A stretch of DNA of 64,000 nucleotides from Nakamurella deserti (GCF_003260015.1 NZ_QCXS01000002.1:2480001-2544000); one strand, 5' to 3'. Numbered from the stretch's first letter, positions 35,733 through 45,146 are shown. Notes: a model not told the origin generated them from the sequence alone. A program made the numbers and translations.

Positions 35733-37370
35733 TCAGCCGCCGAGGGCGGCGCTGACCACCTCACGGGCCTCGGCCTGCACGACGGCCAGGTGCTCGGGGC
35801 CCTTGAACGACTCGGCGTAGATCTTGTAGACGTCCTCGGTACCGGACGGGCGCGCGGCGAACCAGGCGCTCTCGGTGGTGACCTTGAGGCCGCCGATCGG
35901 GGCCCCGTTGGCCGGCGCGGTGACCAGCCGGCCGGTGATCTTCTCCCCCGCCACGGTGTCGGCCTGCACGTCCTCCGGGGACAGCCTGCCCAGTTTGGCC
36001 TTCTGCTCCTTGGTGGCCGGGGCGTCGACCCGGGCGTAGGCCGGCGAGCCGTGCCTCGCGGTCAGCTCGCCGTACAGCTGCGACGGCGTCTTACCGGTCA
36101 CGGCCAGGATCTCCGAGGCCAGCAGACAGAGCAGGATGCCGTCCTTGTCGGTGGTCCACACGGTGCCGCGCTTGCGCAGGAACGACGCCCCGGCCGACTC
36201 CTCGCCGCCGAAGCCGATGGTGCCGTCGATGAGACCCGGCACGAACCACTTGAAGCCGACCGGCACCTCGTCCAGCCGCCGACCGAGGTCGGTGGCGACC
36301 CGGTCGATCATCGACGACGACACCAGGGTCTTGCCGATGCCGGCGTCCGCGGGCCAGTCCGGCCGGTGCGAGTACAGGTACTGGATGGCCACCGCGAGGT
36401 AGTGGTTGGGGTTCATCAGCCCGCCGTCGGGGGTGACGATGCCGTGCCGGTCGGCGTCGGTGTCGTTGCCGGTGGCGATCTGGAACTGGTCCTTGCGCGA
36501 GACCAGGGAGGCCATCGCCGACGGCGACGAGCAGTCCATCCGGATCTTGCCGTCCCAGTCCAGGGTCATGAACCGGAACGTCGGGTCCACCACCTTGTTC
36601 ACGACGTCGAGGTCGATGTGCAGCCGCTCGGCCATCACCTCCCAGTAGCCGACGGACGCGCCGCCCAGCGGGTCGGCGCCGATCCGGATGCCGGCCTCGC
36701 GGATCGCGTCGATGTCCAGGACGTTCTCGAGATCGCCGACGTAGGACGCGGTGTAGTCGTAGTAGCCGGTCGAGTCCGCGTTGCGGGCCTGTTCGTAGCC
36801 GACCCGCTTCACGTCGGCCAGGTTGCCCGCGATGATCGCGTTCGCGCGGTCGGCGATCCAGGAGGTCGCGTCGGTGTCGGCCGGCCCGCCGTTCGGCGGG
36901 TTGTACTTGAAGCCGCCGTCGCGGGGCGGGTTGTGCGACGGGGTGACGACGATGCCGTCGGCCTGCGGACCGGTGGACCCGCGGTTGGCCTTGAGGATGG
37001 CGTGCGACAGCGCGGGGGTCGGCACGTAGCCGTCGTTGACGTCCAGCAGCACGGTCACGTCGTTGGCGGCCAGCACCTCCAGCGCCGACTGGGTGGCCGG
37101 CGCGGACAGCGCGTGGGTGTCGGCGCCGAGGAACAGCGGCCCGGTGGTGCCCTGGCCGCGGCGGTACTCGCAGATCGCCTGGGTGATGGCCACGATGTGG
37201 TCCTGGTTGAACGCCGTGTCCAGCGACGAGCCGCGGTGGCCGGAGGTGCCGAACGCGACCTTCTGGGCCGGGTTCTGCACGTCCGGGTGCAGGTCGTAGT
37301 AGGCACCGACGACGGCGTCGACGTCGATGAGATCGCTGGGCTCGGGAAGCTGTCCGGCACGTGAGGTCAT
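35733..37370 (-). CDS. pgm: Phosphoglucomutase, alpha-D-glucose-phosphate specific
   Basis: A 545-residue enzyme interconverting glucose-1-phosphate and glucose-6-phosphate, linking glycolysis with glycogen, trehalose and envelope sugar synthesis. The N-terminal FGTSGHRGSSLDTAFNQDHI is the family opening. The phospho-serine loop VVTPSHNPPRDGGFKYNPPN has the active Ser at about 145. The metal loop is TGNDTDADRHGIV, the sugar loop GFGGEESAGASFLR, and the phosphate-binding loop RPSGTEDVYKIYAESF. Length matches the E. coli Pgm type (about 546). The ATG at 37370 is the only good start. It appears monocistronic. Confidence 0.95.
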   Translation of the reverse strand: MTSRAGQLPEPSDLIDVDAVVGAYYDLHPDVQNPAQKVAFGTSGHRGSSLDTAFNQDHIVAITQAICEYRRGQGTTGPLFLGADTHALSAPATQSALEVLAANDVTVLLDVNDGYVPTPALSHAILKANRGSTGPQADGIVVTPSHNPPRDGGFKYNPPNGGPADTDATSWIADRANAIIAGNLADVKRVGYEQARNADSTGYYDYTASYVGDLENVLDIDAIREAGIRIGADPLGGASVGYWEVMAERLHIDLDVVNKVVDPTFRFMTLDWDGKIRMDCSSPSAMASLVSRKDQFQIATGNDTDADRHGIVTPDGGLMNPNHYLAVAIQYLYSHRPDWPADAGIGKTLVSSSMIDRVATDLGRRLDEVPVGFKWFVPGLIDGTIGFGGEESAGASFLRKRGTVWTTDKDGILLCLLASEILAVTGKTPSQLYGELTARHGSPAYARVDAPATKEQKAKLGRLSPEDVQADTVAGEKITGRLVTAPANGAPIGGLKVTTESAWFAARPSGTEDVYKIYAESFKGPEHLAVVQAEAREVVSAALGG

Positions 37371-37455
37371 GCACGCATCTAACCCGACCCGACGGTCCCC
37401 GGCACGACAGGGACGCCGGTGTCCGGCCGCTGCGACCCGGCGGTCCGGACGGTGG

Positions 37456-38298
37456 TCAGGAGCCGGGCATCTCCAGCAGCGCGGCGAGTTCACCGGTGGC
37501 CGCGCCGCGGGCGCGGGGGGTCCCGTCGATGCTGACGACGGGCGCGAGCAGCCGGACCCCGGAGACCAGCCAGACACCGTCGGCGGTCCGCAGGTCGTCG
37601 GGGGTGAGCGGCGCGGTCTGGGCCTCCCAGCCGGCGTCCTCGGCCGCCCGGAACAGCCGGCGGACCGTGACCCCGGCCAGGATCCCCTCGACCGGCGGGG
37701 TGATCAGCAGCCGGCCGCGGGCGATGACGACGGTGGCGGTGGGACCTTCCAGCACGTGGCCGTCGGTGCCGACGAAGACGACGTCGTCGGCGCCGTGCCG
37801 GTCGGCCCAGCGCCGGGCGGCCATGTTCATCGCGTACGACAGCGTCTTCGCCCCGGCCAGCAGCCACGGCAGGGTCGCGACCTGCTCACCGGCGAAGCCC
37901 CGGTCGAGCAGCAGCACCGCGATGCCGTCGGCGCGTTCCCGGGCGATCCCGGCTCCGACGGGCCCGCCGAGCACGAAGCAGGTCGGCGCCCCGCTGCCCT
38001 CGCGGCCGCGGGTCGCGATCAGCCGGAGCACCATCTGCGCCCCGCCGGTCCAGGCGACGAGCACGGCGTCGATCCCCCGGTGCCAGTCCGACAGCGGCGG
38101 CAGCGTCAGGTCGAGCATCCCGGCGCTGACCTCGAGCCGAGCGAGGTGCTCGACCAGGTCGCGGGGTCGGCCGTCGACGGCCAGCGTGGTCTCGAAGATG
38201 CCGTCGCCGCGGAGCACGCCGTAGTCGTCGACGTGGATCAGCGGCTGGTTGACGTCGACGAGCGTGCCGTCGAGCAGGGCGGCGACCGGGGTGTCCAT
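37456..38298 (-). CDS. Class IV PLP aminotransferase (aminodeoxychorismate lyase-like)
   Basis: A 280-residue fold-type IV PLP enzyme. DVNQPLIHVDDYGVLRGDGIFETTLAVDGR is the family N-terminus (quoted here in pieces: VDDYGVLRGDGIFETT). The PLP lysine lies in AGAKTLSYAMNMAARRWA. DDVVFVGTDGHVLEGPTATV and the PVEGILAGVTVRRLF segment follow. The mycobacterial syntenic relative, Rv0812, was assigned as PabC-type lyase of folate synthesis, though D-amino-acid transaminase activity is also possible for such proteins. I chose the ATG at 38298; a GTG 9 bases upstream is an alternative. Confidence 0.85.
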   Translation of the reverse strand: MDTPVAALLDGTLVDVNQPLIHVDDYGVLRGDGIFETTLAVDGRPRDLVEHLARLEVSAGMLDLTLPPLSDWHRGIDAVLVAWTGGAQMVLRLIATRGREGSGAPTCFVLGGPVGAGIARERADGIAVLLLDRGFAGEQVATLPWLLAGAKTLSYAMNMAARRWADRHGADDVVFVGTDGHVLEGPTATVVIARGRLLITPPVEGILAGVTVRRLFRAAEDAGWEAQTAPLTPDDLRTADGVWLVSGVRLLAPVVSIDGTPRARGAATGELAALLEMPGS

Positions 38299-38386
38299 CC
38301 GCGACACGCTAGTGGGCCGGTGCCCGGTGCCGGTGCTCCGGTCGTCGCCGGGACACTGCTGCTCCGGCCCGTCCCGGAGCGCAGGG

Positions 38387-39148
38387 TCACGCGGAACGCG
38401 CGGTGGTGATGCCGCCGTCGACGGCGAGTTCGGTGCCGTGCAGGTAGGCGGACTGCTCCGACAGCACCCAGGCCACCGCCGCCGCGACCTCCTCCGGGGT
38501 GCCCGGACGGCCGGCGGGGATGCCGGCGGTCATCGCGGCGAGGACGTCGCCGTCACCGGCGTTGATCGGGGTCCTGGTGGCGCCCGGCGACACACTGTTC
38601 ACCCGGACGCCCCGCGGCCCGAACTCCGCGGCCCAGCTGCGGGCCAGCTGGATCCCGGCGGCCTTGCTGGCCGCGTAGAGCCCGACGAACGGATGCCCGA
38701 CGTGGGCCATCCACGACCCGATGACCACGATCGCGCCGCGGCCCCGCTCCACCATCGCCGGTGCCAGGGCCGCGGTGAGCACGTGCGGCGCCCGGACGTT
38801 GACGGCGAGGGTGGCGTCGAGCTCGGCGTCGGTCAGCGTGAACGTGTCCACCGCCGGGCACAGCGCGGCGTTGTGCACCACGGCGTCCAACCGTCCCCCG
38901 GCCGCCGCGGTCGCCACGGCCGCGAAGGTCCGTAGCTCGTCGGCGGAGGAGGTCAGATCCGACGGGACGAACACGGCGTGACCGCCGGCGTGCTCGACGT
39001 CGGCGACGACGGCCGCACCCCGGGCGGCGTCGCGTCCGGTGACGACGACCCGCCAACCCTGCGCCCCGAGGGCGCGGGCGGTGGCGGCGCCGATGCCGCT
39101 GGTGGATCCGGTGACGAGGACGGTGGACGGGGACTCGGTGGAGGTCAT
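38387..39148 (-). CDS. Short-chain dehydrogenase/reductase
   Basis: A 253-residue NAD(P)-dependent SDR. The cofactor motif VLVTGSTSGIGAATARAL (TGxxxGIG) is near residues 11-22, followed by VHNAALCP (NAAL in place of NNAG), the catalytic Ser in IVVIGSWMAHVG, YAASKAAG (YxxxK) and VNSVSPGATRTPI. The C-terminus GTELAVDGGITTA is classical. It is divergent from an XRE regulator with a dyad between them, a common arrangement in which the regulator controls the SDR. The substrate is unknown. Confidence 0.9.
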   Translation of the reverse strand: MTSTESPSTVLVTGSTSGIGAATARALGAQGWRVVVTGRDAARGAAVVADVEHAGGHAVFVPSDLTSSADELRTFAAVATAAAGGRLDAVVHNAALCPAVDTFTLTDAELDATLAVNVRAPHVLTAALAPAMVERGRGAIVVIGSWMAHVGHPFVGLYAASKAAGIQLARSWAAEFGPRGVRVNSVSPGATRTPINAGDGDVLAAMTAGIPAGRPGTPEEVAAAVAWVLSEQSAYLHGTELAVDGGITTARSA

Positions 39149-39180
39149 GGGATCCAGTGGACGTGCTCCGGCCGCGTCCC

Positions 39181-39202
39181 ACCAGGGCAGGACGTGCCTG
39201 GT
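39181..39202. promoter_or_regulatory. Operator candidate between SDR and XRE regulator
   Basis: Inverted arms ACCAGG (39181-39186) and CCTGGT (39197-39202), with further near-symmetry CA/TG inside. The dyad lies in the 100-bp divergent promoter region. Confidence 0.4.
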
Positions 39203-39249
39203 CACCGCATGCCCACCCAGGCGCGCGGCGGTCGACCTAGAGTGGCGCT

Positions 39250-40092
39250 GTGCCCGCCGACCGTTCCGCCCTCGGCGCGTTCCTCCGCTCCCGGCGGGAC
39301 CGGCTGACCCCCGCCCGGGCCGGGATCCGGGCCTTCCCCGGGGCGCGCCGCGTTCCCGGCCTGCGCAAGGACGAACTGGCGGTGCTGGCCGGGCTGAGCC
39401 CGGATCACTACAGCCGCCTGGAGCAGGGCCGGCAGCACACCGTCACCGAGGAGGTCGTCGAGGCGCTGTCCCGGGCCCTGCAGCTCGACGACGTCGAACG
39501 CGCCCACCTCCGCGACCTGGCCGCACCGGCCTCGCAGCGGCGCCGGGCGGCGCCGGAGATCGCCCAGCGGCCCGAGCCCGGGATGCTGCGGCTGATGACG
39601 GCGCTGGATTCCCTGCCGGTCCTGCTGCTCGGCCGGCGCTCGGAGGTGCTGGCCCGCAACGGACTGCTGTGCGAGGTCCTGGGTGCGTCGCTGCCGCCGG
39701 GCTCGTCGTTCCTCCGCTGGCTGTTCCTCGACCCGGGCGCGCGGGTGCGCATCACCAACTGGACCGACTTCGCCGCCGCGTCGGTCGGGGCCCTGCGCTA
39801 CGAGTCCGGACGGCGTCCCGACGACCGCCGGCTGACCGCACTGATCGCCGACCTGCGGGCCGCCGACGACGACGTGGCGCGGTGGTGGGACGACCAGCGG
39901 GTCACCTTCCGCACCTCGTTGACCAAGGTCGTCGACCACCCCGCCGCCGGACCGCTGCAGTTCGGGGTCGAGTCGGTCGTCGGGCCGCACGACCCCGACC
40001 AGCGGCTGGTCGTCTACACGGTCGAACCGGGATCCCCGACCGCCGCGGTGATGCCGATGCTGGCCAGCTGGGCGTCCGCACCCACCACTTGA
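39250..40092 (+). CDS. XRE-family regulator with MmyB-like ligand domain
   Basis: A 280-residue regulator. The N-terminal HTH (about 5-80) has FLRSRRDRLTPARAGI, GLRKDELAVLAGLSPDHYSRLEQGR and VVEALSRALQLDDVERAHL, cited in parts. This RVPGLRxxELA-SxDYYxxLEQGR pattern is typical of the family. The C-terminal MmyB-type domain (about 105-275) reads LDSLPVLLLGRRSEVLARNGL, FLRWLFLDPGAR and WTDFAAASVGALRYESGRRP, also in parts. It starts at a GTG at 39250 and is divergent from the SDR it probably regulates. It converges with coaA, ending 1 bp from its stop. Confidence 0.9.
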   Translation: MPADRSALGAFLRSRRDRLTPARAGIRAFPGARRVPGLRKDELAVLAGLSPDHYSRLEQGRQHTVTEEVVEALSRALQLDDVERAHLRDLAAPASQRRRAAPEIAQRPEPGMLRLMTALDSLPVLLLGRRSEVLARNGLLCEVLGASLPPGSSFLRWLFLDPGARVRITNWTDFAAASVGALRYESGRRPDDRRLTALIADLRAADDDVARWWDDQRVTFRTSLTKVVDHPAAGPLQFGVESVVGPHDPDQRLVVYTVEPGSPTAAVMPMLASWASAPTT

Positions 40093-40093
40093 C

Positions 40094-41164
40094 TCAGAGT
40101 TTGCGCAGCTGGATCCGCTTGACCGAGTGGTCGGCGCCCTTGCGCAGCACCAGGTTGGCGCGGCCCCGGGTCGGCTGGATGTTCTGCAGCAGGTTGGGCT
40201 CGTTGATCGATCCCCAGATCTCGGTGGCCAGCGCGACGGCCTGCTCGTCCGACAGCGCGGCGAAGCGGTGGAAGAACGCGCCGGGCTCAGCGAACGCCGA
40301 CTCGCGCAGGTGCAGGAACCGCTCGACGTACCACTGCCGGATGTAGGCGGTCCGGGCGTCGACGTAGATGGAGAAGTCGAAGTAGTCGCTGACCGCCAGC
40401 GCGCTCTCGTGCAGCCGTTTGCCCGGGGCGGGCAGCGTGGCCGGCTGCAGCACGTTGAGGCCCTCGACGATGAGCACGTCGGGCCGCCGGACGACGATCT
40501 CCTCGCCGGCCAGGATGTCGTAGGTGATGTGGTCGTAGCGGGGGGCCCGGACCTCGGCCGCCCCGGACTTCACGTCCCGGACGAACTTCAGCAGCGCGCG
40601 CCGGTCGTAGGACTCGGGAAACCCCTTGCGCTGCATCAGCTTGCGCTTCTCCAGCACCTTGTTCGGGTGCAGGAACCCGTCGGTGGTGATCAGCTCCACC
40701 CGCGGCGTGTCCGGCCAGCGGCCGAGCAGCTCCTTGAGCACCCGGGCGGTGGTCGACTTGCCGACGGCCACGGACCCGGCCACACCGATCACGAACGGGG
40801 TGCGCTGCTGCCGCTCGGACAGGAACTTCGACGTCACCCGGTGCAGCTCGCCGGTGCCGGCGACGTACAGGCTCAGCAGCCGCGACAGCGGCAGGTAGAT
40901 CTGCTCGACCTCGGCCAGGTCGATCGGGTCGGTCAGGCCGGACAGCCGGGCGATCTCGTCGTCGGTCAGCGGCACCGGGGTGGACGCGGCCAGCGCGCTC
41001 CATTCAGCCCGGTCGAACTCGACCCACGGCGACCGGTCGTCCTCGTGGTGCGGCCGCCCGTCCGGGTCGGCGGGTGTCCCCGCGGGCGACGGCACCGTCC
41101 CGTCGGGCACCGCTGCGGGGAGGGCCTCGGGCACGAACCGCACACCGTCGTTGACGTGGGACAT
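40094..41164 (-). CDS. coaA: Pantothenate kinase type I
   Basis: A 356-residue kinase that phosphorylates pantothenate, the first and controlling step of CoA synthesis. The N-terminal 45 residues are a poorly conserved extension. The domain starts [18 protein letters not shown]. The P-loop is [18 protein letters not shown] (about 126-143), followed by [60 protein letters not shown] and [21 protein letters not shown] in parts. The C-terminus [18 protein letters not shown] is characteristic. The ATG at 41164 has only a weak purine run ahead, so the exact start is less certain. Confidence 0.95.
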   Translation of the reverse strand: MSHVNDGVRFVPEALPAAVPDGTVPSPAGTPADPDGRPHHEDDRSPWVEFDRAEWSALAASTPVPLTDDEIARLSGLTDPIDLAEVEQIYLPLSRLLSLYVAGTGELHRVTSKFLSERQQRTPFVIGVAGSVAVGKSTTARVLKELLGRWPDTPRVELITTDGFLHPNKVLEKRKLMQRKGFPESYDRRALLKFVRDVKSGAAEVRAPRYDHITYDILAGEEIVVRRPDVLIVEGLNVLQPATLPAPGKRLHESALAVSDYFDFSIYVDARTAYIRQWYVERFLHLRESAFAEPGAFFHRFAALSDEQAVALATEIWGSINEPNLLQNIQPTRGRANLVLRKGADHSVKRIQLRKL

Positions 41165-41320
41165 GGACGTTGATTGTGCCCGGTCACCGGGCCCCGACCG
41201 GCCGCGCGGACCGCCTCCGGGACGTGACTCGCGCCGCATCCGCCGGCCGGCCGGCGGGCCCGCGCGGCCGGCACGGTCCGCGGCCACCGACGACCGGGCG
41301 ACCGGCCTACCATCGCAGGT

Positions 41321-42412
41321 ATGGACGAGACCCCGGGTCCGCTGCCCCTCCTGCACCCCGCACACTCCCCGCTGTTGCAGCGCCCCGGCGCGGTGGCCGG
41401 CAGCGGCGCCGACGCGACCGTCGCCTGGCACTACGGCGACCCGATGGGCGAGCAGCGCCGGACCGAGCGCGGCACCGGCCTGGTCGACCGCTCGCACCGG
41501 GAGGTCCTGAAGGTCGCCGGCACCGACCGGCACGACTGGCTGAACAAGCTGACCAGCCAGCTGCTGCTGCCGCTGGCCGACGGCGCCGCCACCGAGGCGC
41601 TGGTGCTGTCACCGCAGGGCCACGTCGAGCACCACTTCGGCGTCACCGAGTTCGGCGACGCGGTGTACCTGGACACCGAGCCCGGTCGCGGAACGGCGCT
41701 GCTGGACTACCTGGAGCGGATGAAGTTCTGGAGCCGGGTCGACCTGTCGGTCGCGCCGCTGCGCCAGCTCAGCCTGCTCGGCAGGGGGGCCGCCCAGCTG
41801 ATCGACGGGACACCGGCGGTCGGCCGGGCCGTGGCCCACGGCGACGGATTCGTGCGCCGCAGCCGGCTGGGCGTCGACGTCTTCACCCTCGACGTGGCCG
41901 GCACCGCGACGACGCTGATCGCCGCGGGCGCGGCACCCACCGGCAGCTGGGCCGACGACGCCTTGCGCGTCCCCACCCGACGGCCGCGGATCGGCGTCGA
42001 CACCGACGACCGCACCATCCCCAACGAGGTCAGCTGGCTGACCGACGCGGTGCACCTGCACAAGGGCTGCTACCGCGGCCAGGAGACCGTGGCCCGGGTG
42101 GCCAACCTGGGCCGGCCGCCCCGCCGGCTGGTGATGCTCAACCTCGACGGCAGCCAGGACCTGCTGCCCGCCCCCGGCGACCCCGTGACCACCGCCGAGG
42201 GCCGCACCGTCGGCCGGCTCGGCACCGTCGCCCAGCACCACGAGGACGGCCCGATCGCGCTGGCGCTGGTCAAGCGCGCGGTCGGCCCGGACGCCGCGCT
42301 GCTCGCCGGTGGCGTCGACGCCCGGATCGACCCGGCCGACGGCGTGCCCGACGACGCCTCACCGATGTCCCGCCTGGACCGGGGCGCGTTCGTCGACCTC
42401 CGCCGCAACTGA
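41321..42412 (+). CDS. YgfZ-like folate-binding protein
   Basis: A 363-residue protein of the YgfZ/GcvT family that uses tetrahydrofolate to help repair or assemble certain Fe-S enzymes. [40 protein letters not shown] and LNKLTSQLL form the N-terminal GcvT-like part. The signature [26 protein letters not shown] (KGCYxGQE) contains the key Cys near residue 250. The C-terminal barrel follows. It matches Rv0811c in neighbourhood. A 155-bp divergent gap separates it from coaA; the threonine dehydratase-like gene follows by 17 bp. Confidence 0.92.
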   Translation: MDETPGPLPLLHPAHSPLLQRPGAVAGSGADATVAWHYGDPMGEQRRTERGTGLVDRSHREVLKVAGTDRHDWLNKLTSQLLLPLADGAATEALVLSPQGHVEHHFGVTEFGDAVYLDTEPGRGTALLDYLERMKFWSRVDLSVAPLRQLSLLGRGAAQLIDGTPAVGRAVAHGDGFVRRSRLGVDVFTLDVAGTATTLIAAGAAPTGSWADDALRVPTRRPRIGVDTDDRTIPNEVSWLTDAVHLHKGCYRGQETVARVANLGRPPRRLVMLNLDGSQDLLPAPGDPVTTAEGRTVGRLGTVAQHHEDGPIALALVKRAVGPDAALLAGGVDARIDPADGVPDDASPMSRLDRGAFVDLRRN

Positions 42413-42429
42413 GTCCGGTACGTCGCCCC

Positions 42430-43374
42430 GTGACCGACCTCGTCGACCTCGCCGCCCTCCGGGACGCCGCCCGCCGCATCGACGGCATCGCGGTGCGCAC
42501 CCCGCTGCTCGAGTCGCCGTGGCCGGACCTGTGGCTCAAGCCCGAGACCCTGCAGCCGATGGGTGCGTTCAAGATCCGCGGCGCGGTCACCGCGATCAGC
42601 CGGCTGGGCGCCGCCGAGCGGGCGCGCGGCATCCTCGCCCACTCGTCGGGCAACCACGCCCAGGCCGTGGCCTACGCCGCCCGCCGGCTGGGCATCGACG
42701 CGCACATCGTCATCCCCGACAACGCCCCGGCCCGCAAGATCGAGGCGACCCGCGGCTACGGCGCCACCGTCGAGCTGGTGCCGCTCACCGAACGGTTCAG
42801 CCGGCCGGCGGAACTGCAGCGGGAGACCGGCAAGGCGATGATCCCGCCGTTCGACAGCCTGGACGTCATCGCCGGTCAGGGCACCGTCGGTCTCGAGATC
42901 GCCGAGGACGCCCCCGATGTCGCGGTGGTGCTGGTGCCGGTCTCGGGCGGCGGGCTGATCTCCGGCACGGCGGCGGCGGTCGCGGCGCTGCTGCCGCACG
43001 CGGTGGTGATCGGCGTCGAACCGGAGCTGGCCGGCGACGCCGCGGCGTCGTTCCGGGCCGGGGTCCGGCAGGAGTGGTCACCGCACGACACCGCCCGCAC
43101 GATGGCCGACGGGTTGCGGACGTTCTCCGTCGGGCACCTCACCTGGCCGCACATCCAGGCCCACGTCGCCGACATCGTCACCGTCACCGAGGACGAGATC
43201 GCCGAGGCCACCCGCCGGCTGCTCATCGACGGCCGGCTGCTCGCCGAGCCGTCCGGCGCGGTGAGCGCGGCGGCGTTCTTCTTCCACCGCGACCGCCTCC
43301 CGCCCGGCCGGACCGTCGCCGTGATCTCCGGCGGCAACATCGACCCCGCGGTGCTGCGCTCGCTGCTGGCGTGA
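42430..43374 (+). CDS. Threonine/serine dehydratase-like PLP enzyme
   Basis: A 314-residue fold-type II PLP enzyme. The PLP Lys is K48 in MGAFKIRGA. Other motifs are LAHSSGNHAQAVAYAARRLG (phosphate/substrate loop), VIPDNAPARKIEATRGYGA, AGQGTVGLEIAED and LVPVSGGGLISGTAAAV (PLP phosphate loop), with SGGNID near the C-terminus. It lacks the C-terminal ACT-like regulatory domain, so it resembles catabolic threonine dehydratase or serine/threo-3-hydroxyaspartate dehydratases. The GTG start lies 17 bp after the YgfZ stop, and its own stop overlaps the next GTG, indicating one operon. Confidence 0.9.
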   Translation: MTDLVDLAALRDAARRIDGIAVRTPLLESPWPDLWLKPETLQPMGAFKIRGAVTAISRLGAAERARGILAHSSGNHAQAVAYAARRLGIDAHIVIPDNAPARKIEATRGYGATVELVPLTERFSRPAELQRETGKAMIPPFDSLDVIAGQGTVGLEIAEDAPDVAVVLVPVSGGGLISGTAAAVAALLPHAVVIGVEPELAGDAAASFRAGVRQEWSPHDTARTMADGLRTFSVGHLTWPHIQAHVADIVTVTEDEIAEATRRLLIDGRLLAEPSGAVSAAAFFFHRDRLPPGRTVAVISGGNIDPAVLRSLLA

Positions 43375-43943
43375 GCGGCGTGCTGCTGTCGCTGGCGCTG
43401 CCGGCGGCCGACGACGACGTCCTGCTGCGCCTCGTCGCTGACGCCGTGCACGTGGGCGCCGTCCGGGTGCACCTGGCGGCGCCGGCGTCGGTGGTGACGG
43501 TCAGGGCGCTGCGGGCCGCCACCCCGGCCCTGCTGAGCGCGGCCACCGGGCCGGCCGACGACGTCCTGGACCTGGTGGGCCACGACCATCCCGCGGTCGC
43601 CGGACACACCGTCTTCGTCGGCCGTGCCGGCGATGCGGTCCTGGTCGACATGGTGCCGCCCGCGGCCGACGACGACGCCGCTCTGGTGGCCGCCCTGAGC
43701 GGCCGGTTGGCCGGGCTGCCCGCCGACGGCCCGCTGCGGTCGGTGATCGCCCGCGGGGACCGGGCGACGCCCGCGGTGCTCACCGCGCTGGCCACGGGCG
43801 CCCACCTGCGGATCGGGCCGGGCGACGGGCCCGTGGTCGTCGGTGACGCGGTGCGGGCCCTCGCCCGGGCCGCCGCACTGGCCCGGTTGGCCGGCCGGCC
43901 ACCGTCGACCGTCGACGAGGCCCGGGCGCGGCTGCTCCGGTGA
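43371..43943 (+). CDS. Short BKACE (DUF849)-like protein, function unknown
   Basis: A 190-residue protein starting at a GTG that overlaps the dehydratase stop (GTGA). The layout recalls the 3-keto-5-aminohexanoate cleavage enzyme family (about 270-300 residues) but is much shorter: an AVHVGAVRVHLAAPASVVTV strand, ATPALLSAATGP, a TPAVLTALATGAHLRIGPGD element and the end VRALARAAALARLAGRPPST plus VDEARARLL. The metal-binding HxH of BKACEs is not evident, so activity is doubtful. It may be a reduced relative or a TIM-barrel remnant. Its last 39 codons are duplicated just downstream. Confidence 0.5.
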   Translation: MSGVLLSLALPAADDDVLLRLVADAVHVGAVRVHLAAPASVVTVRALRAATPALLSAATGPADDVLDLVGHDHPAVAGHTVFVGRAGDAVLVDMVPPAADDDAALVAALSGRLAGLPADGPLRSVIARGDRATPAVLTALATGAHLRIGPGDGPVVVGDAVRALARAAALARLAGRPPSTVDEARARLLR

Positions 43944-44060
43944 GCCCACGTCGTCGTCGCTGACGCGGTGCGCGCCACCGTCCCGGGCCGCCGCACCGGC
44001 CCGGTCGGCCACCCACCGCCCACCCCCCTCGACGAGGCCCGGGCGCGGCTGCTGCGGTGA
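43827..44060 (+). repeat. 117-bp tandem duplication of a gene 3' end
   Basis: The last 117 bases of the BKACE-like gene (43827-43943, to its TGA) are repeated imperfectly at 43944-44060, again ending in a TGA. GTGACGCGGTGCG/CTGACGCGGTGCG, the CGGGCCGCCGCA core, and a final stretch of more than 20 identical bases before the stop are shared. The second copy carries compensating single-base indels and substitutions, so it is an old, decaying duplicate. Confidence 0.85.
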
Positions 44061-44120
44061 GCCGGATCTATGGTGGCGTGCGGCCACCGCCGGGCGGCCG
44101 CGAACGGGAGGTGCGTCACG

Positions 44121-45065
44121 GTGATCGAGCTGGTGCGGGTCGTGCGGTCGGGATTCCACGAGAGCAGCCACCTCGGGGCGGTGGTCGTCACCGGACCCGA
44201 CGGCGCGGTGCTCCGGGCGCTGGGCCCGGTCGACCTCCCGGTGTTCCCCCGGTCGTCGAACAAGCCGTTCCAGGCGCTGGCGATGCTGGCCGCCGGTGCT
44301 CCGCTGGCCGGCCCCGATCTGGCGCTGGCGTCCGCGTCGCACTCCGGTGAGCCGATGCACACCCAGCGCGCCCTGGCCATCCTGGCCCGCGCCGGGCTCG
44401 GCGAGGACGATCTCGGCTGCCCCGTCGCCCTGCCGCTGCACGAGGGCGCCCGGGACGAGGTCATCCGGGCCGGCGGTACCCCGCGCCGCATCTACATGAA
44501 CTGCTCGGGCAAGCACTCCGGGATGCTGGCCGCCTGCGTCGCCGCCGGCTGGGACACCCGCTCCTACCTGTCCCCCGACCATCCGCTGCAACGGTCGGTC
44601 GCCGCGCAGGTCGAGCGGCTCTCCGGCGAGGCCCCCGTGGCCACCGGCGTCGACGGCTGCGGTGCCCCGCTGTACGCGATCAGCCTGACGGGTCTGGCGC
44701 GGGCGTTCGGGCGGCTGACGACCGCCGCACCGGGAACGCCGGAGCGGGCGGTGGCCGACGCGATGCGCACCCACCCGGAGCTCGTCGCCGGCACCGGCCG
44801 CGACGACACCCTGATGATGCAGGCGATCCCGGGTCTGTTGATGAAGGCCGGCGCGGAGGGTGTGCACGCCGCCGCCCTCGCCGACGGCCGCGCCGTCGCG
44901 CTCAAGATCGCCGACGGGCACGAACGCGCGCGCACCCCGGTGCTGGTGGCGGCGCTGCGTTCGCTGGGCGTGCAGAGCCCGGTGCTCGACCGGTTCCAGC
45001 GCGGTGTGGTGCTCGGCGGCGGCGTGCCGGTGGGGTCCGTCGAGGTCGTGCCCGGTCTGTTCTGA
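44121..45065 (+). CDS. Asparaginase, AnsA/asparaginase_II family
   Basis: A 314-residue cytosolic amidohydrolase of the Rhizobium AnsA-like family, converting asparagine to aspartate and ammonia. Hallmarks are VRSGFHESSHLGAVVVTGPDG, FPRSSNKPFQALAML, LASASHSGEPMHTQRAL, YMNCSGKHSGMLAACVAAGW, GVDGCGAPLYAISLTGLARAF in parts, and GTGRDDTLMMQAIPG. The SSxK and NCSGKHxGM segments are the family's active-site motifs. The GTG at 44121 follows GGGAGG by 9 bases. A compact hairpin follows. Nitrogen control by the nearby GlnR is conceivable but no box was seen. Confidence 0.9.
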   Translation: MIELVRVVRSGFHESSHLGAVVVTGPDGAVLRALGPVDLPVFPRSSNKPFQALAMLAAGAPLAGPDLALASASHSGEPMHTQRALAILARAGLGEDDLGCPVALPLHEGARDEVIRAGGTPRRIYMNCSGKHSGMLAACVAAGWDTRSYLSPDHPLQRSVAAQVERLSGEAPVATGVDGCGAPLYAISLTGLARAFGRLTTAAPGTPERAVADAMRTHPELVAGTGRDDTLMMQAIPGLLMKAGAEGVHAAALADGRAVALKIADGHERARTPVLVAALRSLGVQSPVLDRFQRGVVLGGGVPVGSVEVVPGLF

Positions 45066-45069
45066 GTGG

Positions 45070-45086
45070 CCCGGCGTGTCGCCGGG
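45070..45086 (+). terminator. Hairpin after asparaginase
   Basis: Perfect 7-bp arms CCCGGCG and CGCCGGG with a 3-nt loop, 4 bases after the stop codon. Confidence 0.55.
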
Positions 45087-45114
45087 ACGCGCCGCGGCGG
45101 CTGCGTCACAGCGG

Positions 45115-45146
45115 GATGCAACCGCCACGACGGAGCCTGTAAGCTG
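45115..45146 (+). promoter_or_regulatory. Candidate promoter for the DUF3073 gene
   Basis: TAAGCT at 45140-45145 preceded by TG gives an extended -10 (TGTAAGCT), with a TGCAA-type -35-like element near 45116. The leader of about 75 nt contains the ribosome site AAGGGGG. Confidence 0.35.
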
